From Cyprinodon diabolis (lineage: Eukaryota > Chordata > Actinopteri > Cyprinodontiformes > Cyprinodontidae), in the NCBI GenBank assembly GCA_030533445.1, contig CM060073.1, forward strand, positions 37,403,428 through 37,467,427: DNA of 64,000 nt. The letters are read 5' to 3'. The notes under the pieces were generated by a model. It was not told the origin of the DNA and did not search any database. It was given only the letters and a program-made list of their open reading frames with translations. Below, piece by piece: positions 10,257 to 23,873 of the stretch (its first letter is position 1; each line of letters starts with the position of its first letter). The position numbers and the translations under genes were made by a program.

Positions 10257-12729
10257 CTGAAACATATCCACAAGATGGTGTGTCAGCTCAAAGGAATCAG
10301 TTACCGTATCCAGTTCGGCAAACAACATTTCATTATACAATTTAGTTTGGTGATTTGGAACTCAATGAAGTTGTTTTTCATAGAATAGATCATAGATATG
10401 TCAAACATAGTTATTGTAAGACATGGTTACAATGGTAATTCTTCAATGTAGCCTCCCTAATTAAGAAAAGCAGTGCTAGTACTGTGTTTGAAAATAATGA
10501 ACACCAAAGATGTTAGGTTTAAAGGGTATTTCAAATGGAAATCTGTTCTACACATGCAAGTGAGAGTAAGACTTTGAGTGGGTAACAGGAAGGCTCACAC
10601 AGAATATCATGGATTATTGAATGTTGGCCGGAAAACTTTGAATTAGGGTTATGGTATGGTATGGATATATGGGGATTACTGCTTTAGCCACATTAGCTGA
10701 GACGGTTTAGAATGGCAACATATTTATTTTGTCTTTTTATGAGAACCCTGCTTTTATGATCCTCTTTTACACATATTAAAAACAGTATCGGCAAGTTTTT
10801 TGTGATCATCAACATACCACAGGTTTATTAACCATTTTAACACTAAAATCCAACATGATATTTTTTTTTTTCTTGTTTAAGTAGGAAAATTGTTTGAATA
10901 AAAAGTATCTAAAAACTGTATCATTTTGCTGTGGATATGAGTCTCTGGAGAAGTCTCTTAATGTTAAGGAAACCAAAACTGGATACTTGACATTTGCCTA
11001 CAGTTGTTTCAATTTTCCTCCATAGAATATGTTTAAAAAAACAAGGCTGAACAAACTTTGTTCATTAATTCAGTTTAAAACTCTAAAGCAAGAACCCATC
11101 AGACTGTCTGTCTCTGATTCATGGTCTTTGTGTTTAATAAAGTGCCCAGCACTGGCTGTTTATGTACAAATATCCTTGCAACACTTTAAAGACGCAGCTT
11201 CTTCGCCGAGTGTGGGGAAAGATGCAAATCAAGACCGAAAGAAAGGGCGGTGAATGAGATAAAGGAGAGAGTGTCACTGCAGGAACAAGCTTGAGAAGCG
11301 ACTGGGGGATTGGAATTCAGCATTGGTAGTTTCAGTCAGTGAGTAGCATTTAGCGACTCCAAAGGCCATGTGTCACTTAATATCAAACCCAATCAATACT
11401 ACCATCACACATTGAGAGACTTCACTAAGAATTCATATCTTTGTGTCTGCTTGTGTCTGTTTGTGTTTGTTTGTGTGGCTTAAAACTTCACTATTCAGCA
11501 GAAAAAAAATAAATAAAAACACTATATTTCTTTTCAAAACCGGAAAAAAAAAAAATAAGTTTTAGAAGATGTAATTTACATTGTAAAAACAGATAAAAAA
11601 AACCAGTGTTTTAACAAATGAAACAGTATATGAAGCAGAAAACAAATTGACATTCCAAATGACTTTTTCAACTCTGAACCCTCTTTAATTAACTCTGTTT
11701 AGAATCGTGAGTCCTTTGGGGAAAAAAAAACAGGAAATAGATGGTTTCCTGTTTCACTTTGACTGTCCTTTATATACACCAGCCCCAGTGCAAATACACA
11801 TAACTACACAAAGACAGCGGAAAATTCGATACTGATGGCTGTCCGGCAAAAACATTTAAACAGACGCATTTCTATTAAACACACACTTGAAATAAGAAAC
11901 GAACAAAATGAGAGAAAGGAGACCTTTAGGAGGTACAGCTCAGTTTCCTCTGCAAATCTCCATCGGACAGAGTGTCGTCTCATGGCAGCATGTCTTCCCT
12001 TCCTTAATAAGTGTTAACACAGTGTGCTTGTCTTCCGTTGACGCAGCATGTGTGTGTGTCCCTCCTGCGCCGACTGACATCAAACCTGCCACACACCCTG
12101 TCCCTTAGCACCTGCCGTGTGTTGACAATGGCAAAATGGCTCAAACAGCAAAATGACACGTTCTCACTTATTAATATTGTAAAATTAGTCCTGTTCTCAC
12201 TTCCTGTCAGTCCCAGATCTCTTTCCTCCATACGGTTTGCAACTGTAAAGATTTAAATCTATTGGTTTATATATGATTCTTTACACTTTATTATTTAATT
12301 TCGAGTAAAATTTAAAACATAAATTCAAATTCTTTGGATGAAAAATAGGTATTCTTAATATGCTTCTCTTCTACAATATGTTTCGGTTTGATTATTTTTC
12401 AATTGGTTTCTAATTTAGCAACTAATTTCTTTATGTATCCAAAGGATTTTAATTTAGCTAAAACATATACAATTATATTGTGCTTGGACGGCAGAAGTAA
12501 AGAAATACAGATTAAATCACAGAAAAATGTGCACACCTCACCTGAGGTTTGAGGTGCCTATAATCCAACACATCATGTAATAAAGAAATTAATAAAATAG
12601 ATATAAAGATGATAGGGATACGGTTATAGATGATAGTTCTGTGCCACTACTCACAGGTGGCCTAATAAAATGAATGAAAAAAGTATAAAGCTTTTAATCT
12701 AAAAACAACAAAAGCGTGGTTTTAATTGG

Positions 12730-12732
<3 letters not shown>

Positions 12733-12788
<56 letters not shown>
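12733..12788. repeat. (TA)n microsatellite
   Basis: An uninterrupted alternating TA run of about 56 bases; self-complementary and length-variable. Confidence 0.97.
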
Positions 12789-12792
<4 letters not shown>

Positions 12793-15072
12793 CCACTGTA
12801 TATTTGTATCATTAATAAGACAAATAGAAAGTACATTTCAACATCTTTAAAAAAAATTATGCCAAAGCAACATTATTTGCCCAAACCAGAGTTAAGTATA
12901 AAAAAATCCAACATCCCCGTTCAATCCAATTGAAATGGGATGTTGCTGGGGTGCATAGTATCCGACAGGTTTTTGTTGGGTAGCATTTACTGGGGGCAGA
13001 TGTTAATGGTTTCGATCACTGCATCAATGTCATAAAAAGCTGTTTTGTCTCATCCTAACCCTTAACTCTCTCCATCCCGAAGAACACTAAAGCTAACATT
13101 ATGGTCTGAGCTCTTAGCCATTAGCTAGGCTTTAGGTTATGGCCTACAGCCCTTCCTTTAGACACACAAATACACATAATAAACCTAACAGTGCTAACCC
13201 TTTCAACTACCCAGTCACCCATGAGAAGATTGTTGTAAAGACGAGAATCAGCTTTGGAGTGCTTCATTCGGAGGAGCAGGGCTGTCGGGTTCATCAGTGT
13301 GTCGGAAGCTATCATTCAGCTGAACACAGAGAAGTACGTCGGAGTCAGATCAACCCGGATGTCCCTGTCTGCTCACTTCCTACTTCTATTATTCCCTGCC
13401 TCTCTAGAAATTCTCAATTTATCTTTCTGCAAATTCTGATTTGGATAACCTTATAAGAAAAATTATACCTTTATGAATATAGTAAATAATCTTCACCTCA
13501 TTTTTCAACATAATCTAAAAAAAATAATAAATAATCTTTTCCCTAAATCTTATCCAACAAATATTTTTAGAATAACTAAATTTTCTTCTTGCTATGAAAT
13601 AAATCTGTCATACTCTCATCTTTAGTTTGGTTTCTCTGTCTTTGTGGCTGACTCACTGTTAAGCCGCCCCCCCCACCCTCTTCCAAGCACAACCAAAAAA
13701 ATCTCATCTTTTGTTTTGTGATGTGCTGTCAAAGTGTGAATCCCACTCAGATGCCCATAGCAATCTTTGGGTCAACATGCTTCTTTCTTTTTTTTTTTTT
13801 TGTATGCGTCAAAATCTCCCTCACATAGATTGCTAGCTTTGCTAACACCCCTTTTGTCCCTTATACACACTGTCTCAGATAAAATAGACCCACACCATCC
13901 TCTAGCTTTAGGTCAATCTTGTCTTTCTGCAGTAGTGTGCAGCCTAAGTCCCTTCCCATGCCCTATGGGTGCCCCTGTGCCACTACCACACTGAGTCTCT
14001 GCCCTGGGGCCAGCGGTCAAGAGGGTCACCCCAGCCCCCTCTGGGGGAACCCGATTCTCGCTACTGCGCCCTGGATGCTCCTTAGCTCTCCTTTGTCGGC
14101 CTGTCCCCACACTAGATGGCAAAACAAAGAGCGCTGCTGCTACGGAAACCAGCGTGTCTCGTCATATTATGAAACCGGCCTTCTGTCATCTCTTTCTAGG
14201 AAAACGAAAAGAAATTTGAGTTAATCTAATAAAAATGCAATATTTAACTTCTTTTTAATTTAATCTTCAACCTTAAACTGCAGTGTGTTGTGCAAACATC
14301 ACGGCTATGATTGAAATATCAGTCTCGGTGGTCTACAGCCAGAGCGCTCTCTGCTAGCCGTTTACTTTGTAGTGTGACACTGAGTATCCACATCGTAGCA
14401 AGCACAGATGTGGATACAAGTGAAAGTAAATAAGATGTCCCTTTAAGACGGCAGCACCTCTATTTTTTCAGTGATGTTCTAATGAAATGAAATGTGTCTA
14501 ATGTGCTGGAGCGGGGGACAGAGGCGGCTACACTGAGAGGGTGTTTCATCTGTGCGCGTGGAGCTCCAGGACGCTTTGATGTGAGAGCTCTCATGTAGTG
14601 AAGCAGGGATCGGGGCACAAGGAAAAGGACATCACTTGACAGGTACAAAGCATGGCTGATAGCGGTCACGGGTGCATGGAGTGAGAAAAGTGGATAGTAT
14701 GGTTAGGTGAATTGGAGGTTGTCCGTGTTGTGTTAGTATTGCCAGCTGAATAAGAGCACAGTAATGTTCTTGTATTGCAACGTGTAGTTCAATAATAAAG
14801 CATTTATGGATATATGCATTTATATGCCTGCATTTATTTTTTTATAATTAAAAGAAGCTCTCAGGCAGATTAGGCTGATTTCTTTGCTCCAACAACATGG
14901 TGTTTCCAATATTCCCAAGGTACTGGCAAACAGTCTCAGTAAATAAGAAGTAATCATTACTATGAAATAATATGTCAAAAACTATTTTTCTGGTTCAGAT
15001 ATGAAAAATTTGGAGTTGATCAGACTTTCAAAACCCTTTTTTTGTTATCAAGAAATTTCTATTCCCCTTAGG

Positions 15073-16076
15073 CAGATGTGTTATGTAACAAAGTACAAAT
15101 ACTTTGTAAACTTTAGCTATCTATATTTTACTGGACTAATTATTTTTTAGAAAAATCGTTACTTCTAATCCTTACATTTTTTTGGCAATTTTTTTTTACT
15201 CCTTATATTTTAAAAATGGACCTGTTAGTTTTGTTTCATTTAAGCAATTTTTTGTCCTGGCATATTGGTATAGCAAAAAAATAAAAACTATCCAAATATT
15301 TTTGCTTCATTCAGACAATTTCTTTGTGGTTGGACTCAGTACTACACCAACTTGTTTTTCAACACATACCAAAATAAATAGTTTTCGAAGATGATGCAAA
15401 GTTAAATTTGACACTAATACCATTATTTAGAAAACTAAGAAAATTAATTATAAGGATCCTATCCTCCAGAATTGTTGGGAAATGTTCCTTTTATTGTGGT
15501 AGCGCAGTAACCAGTTTAAGGTTTAAAGTAGGGCTTAAATAATTAATCGGATTAATCGATTATCAAAATAATCTTCAACAAAAATCAGTAACTGAATAAT
15601 TGTAAACTGGACTACAGAGACTGTAAAATATGCCTTTAGAGCAGTTAGAGCAGTAATTACATTAAAATTATAAAAAAAAAACAATCTATACAAACATTTT
15701 GCATTTAAGATAAAAACGTATCTGTCTGTCAATGTACTCTATCCAGAACTCCTCAAGTGGAAAAGTTTTAGTTTCACCTGGTTATATTTGGTACAAAGTC
15801 TTCTACAATGAACCTTTTGCTAAACGATTATTAAGAGATTAATCGATTTGCAAAATAATTGTTAGTTGCAGCCCTAGTTCAAAGCATCTGCACTTAACAT
15901 TTTTAACCTGAATAACTTTTACTTTTATACTTTAAGTACTTTAAAAAATTTGACTTTTACACTTTTACTTGAGTCAAACGCTTAAGTTAATACCCTAACT
16001 TCTACAAAAGTGTTTTTAAACTGTAGGATTTATACTTCTACTTGAGTAATAAACATTCATACTTTTGACACCTCTG
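15073..16076. mobile_element. hAT-like miniature transposon (outer, interrupted)
   Basis: The left end is CAGATGTGTTATGTAAC and the right end, read inverted, is CAGAGGTGTCAAAAG. The flanking 8-base words are cccttagg (15065-15072) and ccctcagg (16077-16084), a 7/8 match that fits a hAT target duplication. The inside has the typical acttttacttttata and acttctacttgagtaa blocks of a widespread teleost miniature family. Another miniature element (15529-15876) sits inside it, so the outer element is the older insertion. Without the insert it would be about 650 bp. No transposase. Confidence 0.8.
15529..15876. mobile_element. hAT-like miniature transposon (inner), TAGGGCT-ended
   Basis: The left terminus is TAGGGCTTAAATAATTAATC and the right terminus inverted is TAGGGCTGCAACTAACAATT. 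The flanks gtttaaag (15521-15528) and gttcaaag (15877-15884) are an 8-base target duplication with one mismatch. Sub-terminal gattaatcgatta words are characteristic of this abundant fish family. It lies inside the hAT-like element 15073-16076, dating it as younger. Confidence 0.85.
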
Positions 16077-19000
16077 CCCTCAGGTACAAAGATGCTGGGA
16101 AACAGATCTGTTTCTCAGATCTACATCACGTGACGTGAAAGACCGGAGAACATGGCATTTAATGATGGAAGATGTCAATCTAAATAAGATATCTGTGTTT
16201 TTCTTCATATGTAATGTAATAGCTACAAGGAAAATCTATCAGAAACTAAAGATTTTTAGAAAGTACTGTGAAATACAGGAATGGAAGAAGACAGTATTGT
16301 ATTGCAAGGAGTTACAGTCCAAACGAATTTGAAAGGAATACAATAAACATCCTCAAAGTTTACTTTTTAAGAACATTCACAGAACAACAAATTTAAGGAT
16401 GTTTTTCATATCTTTGTTATGTCTTCTACAAAAATAAATCAAGAAAACAGTAACATATCACTTAAATTTTGCTATAATGTAAGTATGGTTAGGGCTAAAA
16501 CAATAATTTTGAGTTTATCTCATAAAGTAATCTTAAAACTTAAAAAAAAAAAAAAACTTTATTCAACCTGGTTTTAAAAACAAAACATAAATGACAAAAA
16601 TAACACAAATCCAATAACAAAAGGTTTTGCTTTTTTAAATGTCTGTGATACCAATTCTGGGACCTAAAATACTTTCATAATTTGTAAAATAATCCAATTA
16701 ATCAGACATTTAATGGATTTTGTCATGCTGTCCAGCTGTCTCAGTAAAGCACTTGGGTTTCAGGTCATACCAAAAGCAGTACCTCACTGAGTTAAATAAT
16801 GTGGACTGAATTTCATGAACACCAAAATGGAACAATGGCTCTAAGATGTGTATTGATTTAGATTTGAGCAAATAATTCCCTGTGATCTCTTGCTTTTTTC
16901 CAGACCTTTGTATTTATTTAACTACTCTTCAAAATTGAAAATACAAGAGCAGATCTGGACCAAGTGAGGCAGACGTGGGCTCAGTCTTTATTAGTCAAGT
17001 TAAAGCTACAAAAAAATTACTTTTGAATTAAACTTTCCAATATCTATATAGTCAGAACAAACACTAGTGTACCAAAGGAAGCGGGACCAGCACTCAGCTG
17101 TATCTTCCCACAGTGTACAGCAAGCAGGGAGCAAAGGGAGGTGAGCAATAATCACCACAGAGAGAACAGAGGTAAAGAGAAATATGGTCATTAATTTTGA
17201 GCTCCTCAAACTCACCTTTACCAGGGGTGTTGATAATTGCAGTGAGCGCTCTATCCTAAACCATGAAGGACTTTTGGAGCAGCAAACATTTTTTTAATAG
17301 AAAATGTTTACAACTATTAGGAAAACATATCAAATACACTAATTCATAATAAAGAGATGTAAGGGAACTGGGGGTAAAGGTAAATACAGTAATAACAAAC
17401 GTACGCTCTTGTTCTCTTTCCCTCTCTGTCAGGGCCACCCTGCTCCGTGTGACCTCGCCTGTTTCAGTCTCTGTGTCAGCTAACTTTCCATGCAGGCCCC
17501 TTTATTCAACTGGAATCCCTTCCTTTTCTCCAACTCTCTCTTTTCCTCACGCCTGTCTCCCTGAGGCCGAGATACCACACACTTCGCACACCACTGTCAG
17601 ATTAAGTCACAGTGCCCCCTTCGCTCATTTTCACACAGCACCAGTTCGAGACCCCCCATAATTGCTAAACACACAGTTTTGTTAGACGGAAAGCGTACAG
17701 CGGTGGGAGCGAGCTTACTGTACCACAGGGGTTAGGGAAAAGACGTGTGGATTTTAGAGGTGATGTGAGAGGAGATGAGACAGGATTGTCATCAGCCTTT
17801 CAGCCAAAATCAATCATCCTCTTGATAACTAGCTATACCTACAGGGCCATGCAAGTACTTCAAGTCAGAATCTAAATGCGATTTTACAGCAAGATCACAC
17901 ATGTAAGGGACAACACTATGCAGGTTTCACTTTACCTTCACCCAGAAATGGTTGAACACTGTACAGACATTACAAATCCTCGTTTGAAATGAATAAACTG
18001 TTATATAACTCGATAAAGATCGGCGAAATGCCGTCGGAAAAACAACTAATGAAGATGTTGTTATCCATGGTTTCAAACCATCTTTAACATTCTATAACAT
18101 TAAGCTCTGGTATTTTTATTTTATCATCCTTATCACAGCAGTGATTTGAGAATCACTCCTTAGATCCGATGGTTTACAAAGTTTAAAATGTATAAGTCTG
18201 ACTGTAGATTTGGTGATATTAGGCAAAATGCTATTTTCATTTATTCTTTTCCCTGACAAATGAATCTCAAGGCATATCGGCCTTAATGAAAGTTATGTTT
18301 TCTTGTATTTCCCATTTTTAGGAGCAGCTAGAAATTTATCTATGTAGCAAAGATGCAGCAAAGCCCCCACCTGTTGGAGCGCACATCACTTCCATACTTT
18401 TGGATATATTCATGTTTTGGAATCTAAAGCTCTAATTGATGTTATGCTATGTTAAAACTATAGAGCTAAGACACAAGAGGTTTGGTCCTTCAGCAGCTCA
18501 GCCCAACTATGTCAGATTTGAAATACCAGCTCATAAAAAAATCAAAAAGGTATTTTTTTTCTATATTTATCTAATTTTAATTAACCCATGACCTTATACT
18601 AATCTTAAGATACCTTTTAAAAATATATGTGTTGATTTATACATATACCTGCATGTACAGAAGAGTTTATAACAGTATCAAAATATAAAGTAATGAGGAA
18701 ACCATTAAAGCAAACAGAGCTCTGGTATTGAAATAGTATTGGGATATGCAAATATCCAAATTCAAGAATCAGGATGGGATCTGAAGTGAGGACACCTGGA
18801 TTGATGAATCCTTAATCCGATTTATACATCAATGAAACAGGGTGTCAAAAATGTAAAATTAAAAGTGCCAAAGATTAGGTTAATAATGACAACAGTTTAA
18901 AATGGGATTTTTCTCCAAATTTTTAACAGTACTCAAGTTAAAGAGGGATTTATTTTCAAACTCATACAGTGTGACATGATGTAACTGCAATAAAAGATAC

Positions 19001-20940
19001 AATGATAAGGCCTGTGCTTATAATCAGAGTTACTTTTGAGTTCATATTCTTAAAATAATCATAAAATCCACTGGAGTTTTTTTTTTTTTTTCTTTAATTC
19101 TAAATGGATCCTCCTCTTTATTGCTTATCTTGCATAAAATAAGAGAGCACATATGATTCCATTTCCCTAAACTCAACTTTTCGTTTCAACATCAAAGACA
19201 CTTTTTTGTTGTTTGCTTGATCTAAAATAATCATCCACTAATTTGGCCTGAGTAAAAAACTACGCAGTAATGATTATCTTTTCCCTTGATCTTAATGAGC
19301 ACAAACAGCTTGGGTCAGAATAAGAAACTAACCTTTTAAGCTAGTCGAGTCATTGAGTCTGCAATGAGAAGTAGAGTTTTTAACCTTGGCTTGGATGTCT
19401 GAGCTCATTTAGATGGTGTTTATATGTGGAGCTGAATATTCATAAATGAGTTCAAAGTGGAGCAGTGGGGTGGAGGAAGAGAAAAGAGTTGTATACCATC
19501 TGATCCCCATATTTTATCTCCTTTAAAAGCCGACATTTACATTTCTCGTGCTGTTTCAATTTTAATTTCTCTCAATTCCCACTGCTTCTCTTCACCTGAC
19601 TATTTTAGCACACGTGTGGCAAATAAAGACGAGAAAAAAAATGTATAAGTATACGGTTGAGTGCCACAGCAAAATGCCCTAAAAAGCCAACTCGGTTATT
19701 TCCGCACAATTGACACTAAGTGTATTTGTTAAGCAACTATCGATGCTCAATGGATGAACCGGGGGCTGAATGTCCAGACTGACACTGATACTTTAATGAA
19801 CACACAAACACACACACACATATCGTAATACACAGAGTTCGCAGGCCTACCTCATCTGCGCCCAGCACGACATGCACAGAGGGAGGTGAGGGGCCGGGGG
19901 TGGGGGCTGCTGGATAGGGGGTGGATGTAGCATTAATCACCGTCCAGGTGGAAATTGTCAGAGCTATCGATTGTGCAAGTAAATGTTACAAAAGTCATTT
20001 GTCAACTTTTTTTTTCAGTTTTCCCTTACTTTTAATTTGTTTATTTACATCAGGGTGTGACATTTACAGCAGCACAGTTGAGAGTTTAAATTCACAAGAC
20101 AGATTATGGATGTTTTAATAAATGAATAAATAAAAACTCAAAACCGGTTAACTAATTATTCACATGTGATATTAAATCATGCACATTTAACGTCAGATAG
20201 GAAATAACGTAAGTAAGACAATTCAAGAGTTCACAGAGGGAAAGCTACGAGGAAATAAATAAAGAAGGCTTACATTGCTGCCATTACCCTTTTGATTTAT
20301 ATCATCTATATTGTCTCCCCTAAGCATACACATGTATTTTTAATGGAGGCATAGAGAGATATAGATCACGGAATGATAGGTGCCTCCCCATTCTCCCACA
20401 TAACTATTTAATGTATAAATCAGAAGAAGTGAGCAGAGATGCTACAAAAGAAATGCAGACAGGAGAAAAGGTTCCCTTGGATCACCCCTGTCCTAAGGGG
20501 CACATAATATTGATTAACAGGTGCAAAAAAGATGTGCAAAGGAGAGAATATGATGCTACTTTTTTAAAACTAAATGAAGGTTAAGTGTGGGTAAAAATAT
20601 AGGGGGAAAGTAAAGCCATCTGAGTGCGCAACACTGTTTGCAATGTAAAACAATGAATGTCATTGTGCCTAACCAGAGCAAAGAAATCTCACTTCTCTTG
20701 ACAGCTGTCCAATGTTTCTAGTTTACCATCTGGACAGGTAGTGGGAGCACTGATACGCACACACGCTTAGGTTTGATGCAAGGCGCATGTCCATATGTAC
20801 AGACTTAGGCAGCAGGGGGTCAGTGGAAAGGCACATTTAGTAGCTGCAGACACATGTAAGTGCATAAAAAACAAGACTGAAGTCCAGTTAACATGGGAAA
20901 CTATCAATGTGTATGCAATGATGCATCATGTTCATGCTTT

Positions 20941-22042
20941 GAAGCCTTTTAATGGGATTTTATGATACTGACCAATACAAAACATTGCATAACTGTAAAG
21001 TGCAAGTTAAAATAAACTTTTAAAATCATTTTACAATAAGTTACAATAAATATCTGAAAAGCAGAGCATGCATTTTTATCCACCATCCATTGGTGAACTT
21101 TCTAGAACCAACTATTGCTGCCATTTCAACTGGAGATTTTTAAGGGTAAGTTTCTACAAGCTCTACGTACCAATTGACCAAATGTAGGCTTATTGTTCTT
21201 TAAAATGTAGGTTAAAAGTATGGTGGAGGATTTTCGTGAGAGCATGCAGGGGCCAAGTTTTCCTCTGTTTAAAAGTTGCTATTTGCATTGCTCATACAAG
21301 CTTACTTTCAGAAGGAAGATTTACAAATTTCTCTACTATGTCAGACTCATCACCGGTAAGTGAAAATGGGGACGAGGACATAGGATGACCTTAGGTTAAC
21401 ATATCACCAGAATGACTGACAGTTAGGAGGACCACTTATTTTATGATCCACCAAGAAAAAGAACATCCTCCACCATATCTTTAATGTCAGTCAGTGGATG
21501 GAGAGCCTCACAGTTCCCAAGTCTGTCTGCAGGTTCCAAATTCAATGTAGATCTGGACTTTAACTAGGCCATTCTAAGATGTGGATATGATTTGATCAAA
21601 ACCATTCTGCTGTAGATGTGGCTGTACATGTGGGGTAGTTTTTCTGCCCGAAATTGAATCTCTGTGCTGGTCTCAAGCCATTTGCAACAGTTTTCCGCTT
21701 ACTCTGACCAGCGACCCTATTCCTGCTTAAGAAAGACATCCAGATAGAATAGTGCACCATCTTTCATCTTAGAGATGGTGTGTAATAGGGATACACACAC
21801 TTACATCCTCCATGTAGGGTCAGACGTTTCTTTCTTCTTGCCAGACCAGATTCTTCTACATTCCCTATTTGCTAACAGCAAAGGGGGTTGTTTTCTTTCA
21901 TTAAAAGCTTTCTTGCTGTATCACTCTTCTATAAAGCTAACACTTATGACAGAGTTGTCCTGCCATGAGATTTTGCCACCCAATATGATGATTTTTGTTG
22001 CTCTTTGGGAATTTAGATGGATGCCCATATATTTGTGGGTTA
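20941..22042 (-). mobile_element. decayed Tc1 transposon, segment left of a pogo insertion
   Basis: On the minus strand this is a heavily mutated fish Tc1-type transposon. Plus-strand landmarks in order: a gggattttatgatactgacc segment near the left end, actaggccattctaagatg (21560), a gattaaaacc-like segment giving tttgatcaaaaccattctgc (21592), tctcaagccatttgcaaca (21671), a gagatggtgtgt segment (21770), and a tgccagaccagattctt segment (21840). These parallel the antisense of the common teleost Tc1 transposase from memory. It continues without loss at 23874, so the two parts were one element before the pogo element inserted at a TA. No open transposase frame survives. Confidence 0.75.
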
Positions 22043-23873
22043 CCGTATTTTCACGACTATAAGGCGCACATAAACGTCTTTTTTTCCCCTCAAAATGTGC
22101 GGTGCGCCCTTTGGTGCGGTGCGCCCTATGTGTGTTGTAACTGCGACTTTTGAGACCCCCTCATTGAGGAGATGTTGAAAGAGTGGCTGAGGGAGGTGAA
22201 TGTAAGGAGACCAGGTGGTTTTTTTTCACTCATCAACATCGCTGTTAATCTGTGACTCCATGCGTGCCCATCTCACAGCTGATGAAAAAAACATGGTGAA
22301 ACAAATGAATGCTGTGCTCGCTGTTATTCAACCGCTCGACATCGGTGTGAACCGGACGCAGCAGAAGCAGCAGAAGCAGCGAGTTTACATGCAAAGTCAA
22401 TGGTTGACGCGCGTATAGGCGCAGCAAAAGCTCCCGCAGCGCATTTTGAGCAGCAGGCGCAGCGCGTCGGGAGCGTTTAAGCATCTGACGCGCTTGACGC
22501 GCTGCTGCTGCTCCAGATGGAAAAATTGAAGTTTTGCTGCTGGACGCGCTGCATCAACCAATCAGAGAAGCTGATCTGGGAGCTGACAGCGAGACAGACA
22601 CATCGCTCTGATGACATATGATATTAAGGCAAATGAAAAGGGCTGGATGGATGAGGAGATGATGAAAGCGTGGCTGAGGCAGGTGTATGTGAGGAGACCA
22701 GGCGTTTTTTTCCACGCATCACCACGCTCCCGCAAGCGCAATCAGATTCTCGCAGACATTCACTTTTTCGCACAACACCTGTCGTTCAAAGTAATGCTGC
22801 GAGCGGCGTGAGAGCGATGGATGACAGACGGAGACCACAGTTTCAGGAAAAGTGGAAGGCAGCACCGGGCAAGTTACGCCGCAGTTTGCGGATGGATTGT
22901 AGATGCTTGGGCTAACGTGTCTGCTGGCACTGTTGTTCAAGCTTTCGCAAAAGCTGGCATTATTTCTGAGGAGCCGCACGGCACGGAAAGTGACTCTGAC
23001 AGCGAAGAAGGGGAAATTGGCATGTCTGATTTAGTGCAGCTGTTTAATTCAGAAACAGAGGATGATGACTTTGATGGGTTTGATTAATACTTTGTAATAA
23101 ATACTTGAATAAAGAACAATCATACTCAGTTTTGCTCCCGCTCCATTTTTCTACCTGAAAACTTAATTCAGCAGCAGCCTCTGGGCCGGGTCTCCTCCGG
23201 GTTCACAGCGGCGGCTGGCAGATGTTTTTTCATCTAAATAATCTAAATCTTGCAGCTATATTTGCTGTGATCAGTGGGAATAAAGTAGTTTTGATATGTT
23301 TTTAAGTGAGAAAGTCCACCTGAAAAACTTAATAATTGCAGTCAGTTCATCCAGAATATCATCCTGCCTATACTATTTCTGTCGGAGGCGCTTAGACCCC
23401 CACATACCAGCGGTGCGCCGACAGTAGAAATCCTTTCAACAGCAGCCTCTAGGCCGGGCAGCCTCCGGGTTCACCGCGGTGGCTGGCAGGTGTTTTTCAT
23501 CTAAATAATTTAAACTGCAGGCACCAGGATACCGGTAATAAAAGCGAACCTATTCCGTCGGCAGGTTTCAGGATTTTAAGTTAATTTAGGAATGATCACA
23601 GCGCTCTGTCATCTGCGATGTGTCTGTCTCACGGCCAGCTCCCAGGTTTGATTAATACTTTGTAATAAATACATGAATAAAGCACAGTCATACTCAGTTT
23701 TGCTCCCACTGTATTTTTAAATACGCAGTAGAGGTATTTAAACGTAGTAGAGAACATGTACCTGTATATAAAAAACGCGCCCTATAGTCCAGTGCGTGTT
23801 AAATACAGAAATGGCACACATAACTGGGACCGCGCCTTTTAGTACGGTGCGCCTTATGGTCGTGAAAATACGG
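22043..23873 (+). mobile_element. pogo-type (Tc1/mariner superfamily) DNA transposon, non-autonomous
   Basis: Terminal inverted repeats start CCGTATTTTCACGACTATAA at the left and, inverted, CCGTATTTTCACGACCATAA at the right, flanked by TA on both sides (22041-22042 and 23874-23875). TA duplication and the coding remnants (see 22170-23087) place it with pogo. The element is 1,831 bp and internally rearranged: a transposase segment near 22167 is duplicated near 22649; a block starting tttgattaatactttg near 23080 recurs near 23647; a cagcagcctct block recurs at about 23170 and 23440; and a gagacagacacatcg segment near 22590 recurs inverted near 23620. The N-terminal DNA-binding part of a transposase is not recognisable, so this copy cannot move itself. 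Confidence 0.85.
22170..23087 (+). pseudogene. remnant of pogo-type DDE_1 transposase
   Basis: Three recognisable pieces in two frames. Near 22232-22352 the frame reads SLLICDSMRAHLTADEK and then QPLDIGVN, matching the catalytic segment of pogo DDE_1 transposases, where the D of CDS and the D of PLD are catalytic-type positions; the usual glycine-rich bridge between them is shortened. Near 22638-22705 it reads GWMDEEMMKAWLRQVYVRRP, a segment that in intact enzymes precedes the first piece, so order is disturbed. From 22866 to the stop at 23085-23087 it reads ASYAAVCGWIVDAWANVSAG and ends in an acidic tail with FNSETEDDDFDGFD, typical of the C terminus. It is a broken, non-functional composite. 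Confidence 0.75.

Noticed and set aside
9653..10388. Plus-strand open frames of 130 and 182 codons
   Set aside because: They overlap or flank the fam172a exon in antisense and a pyrimidine-rich stretch; the minus-strand frame is the one with family identity and splice sites.
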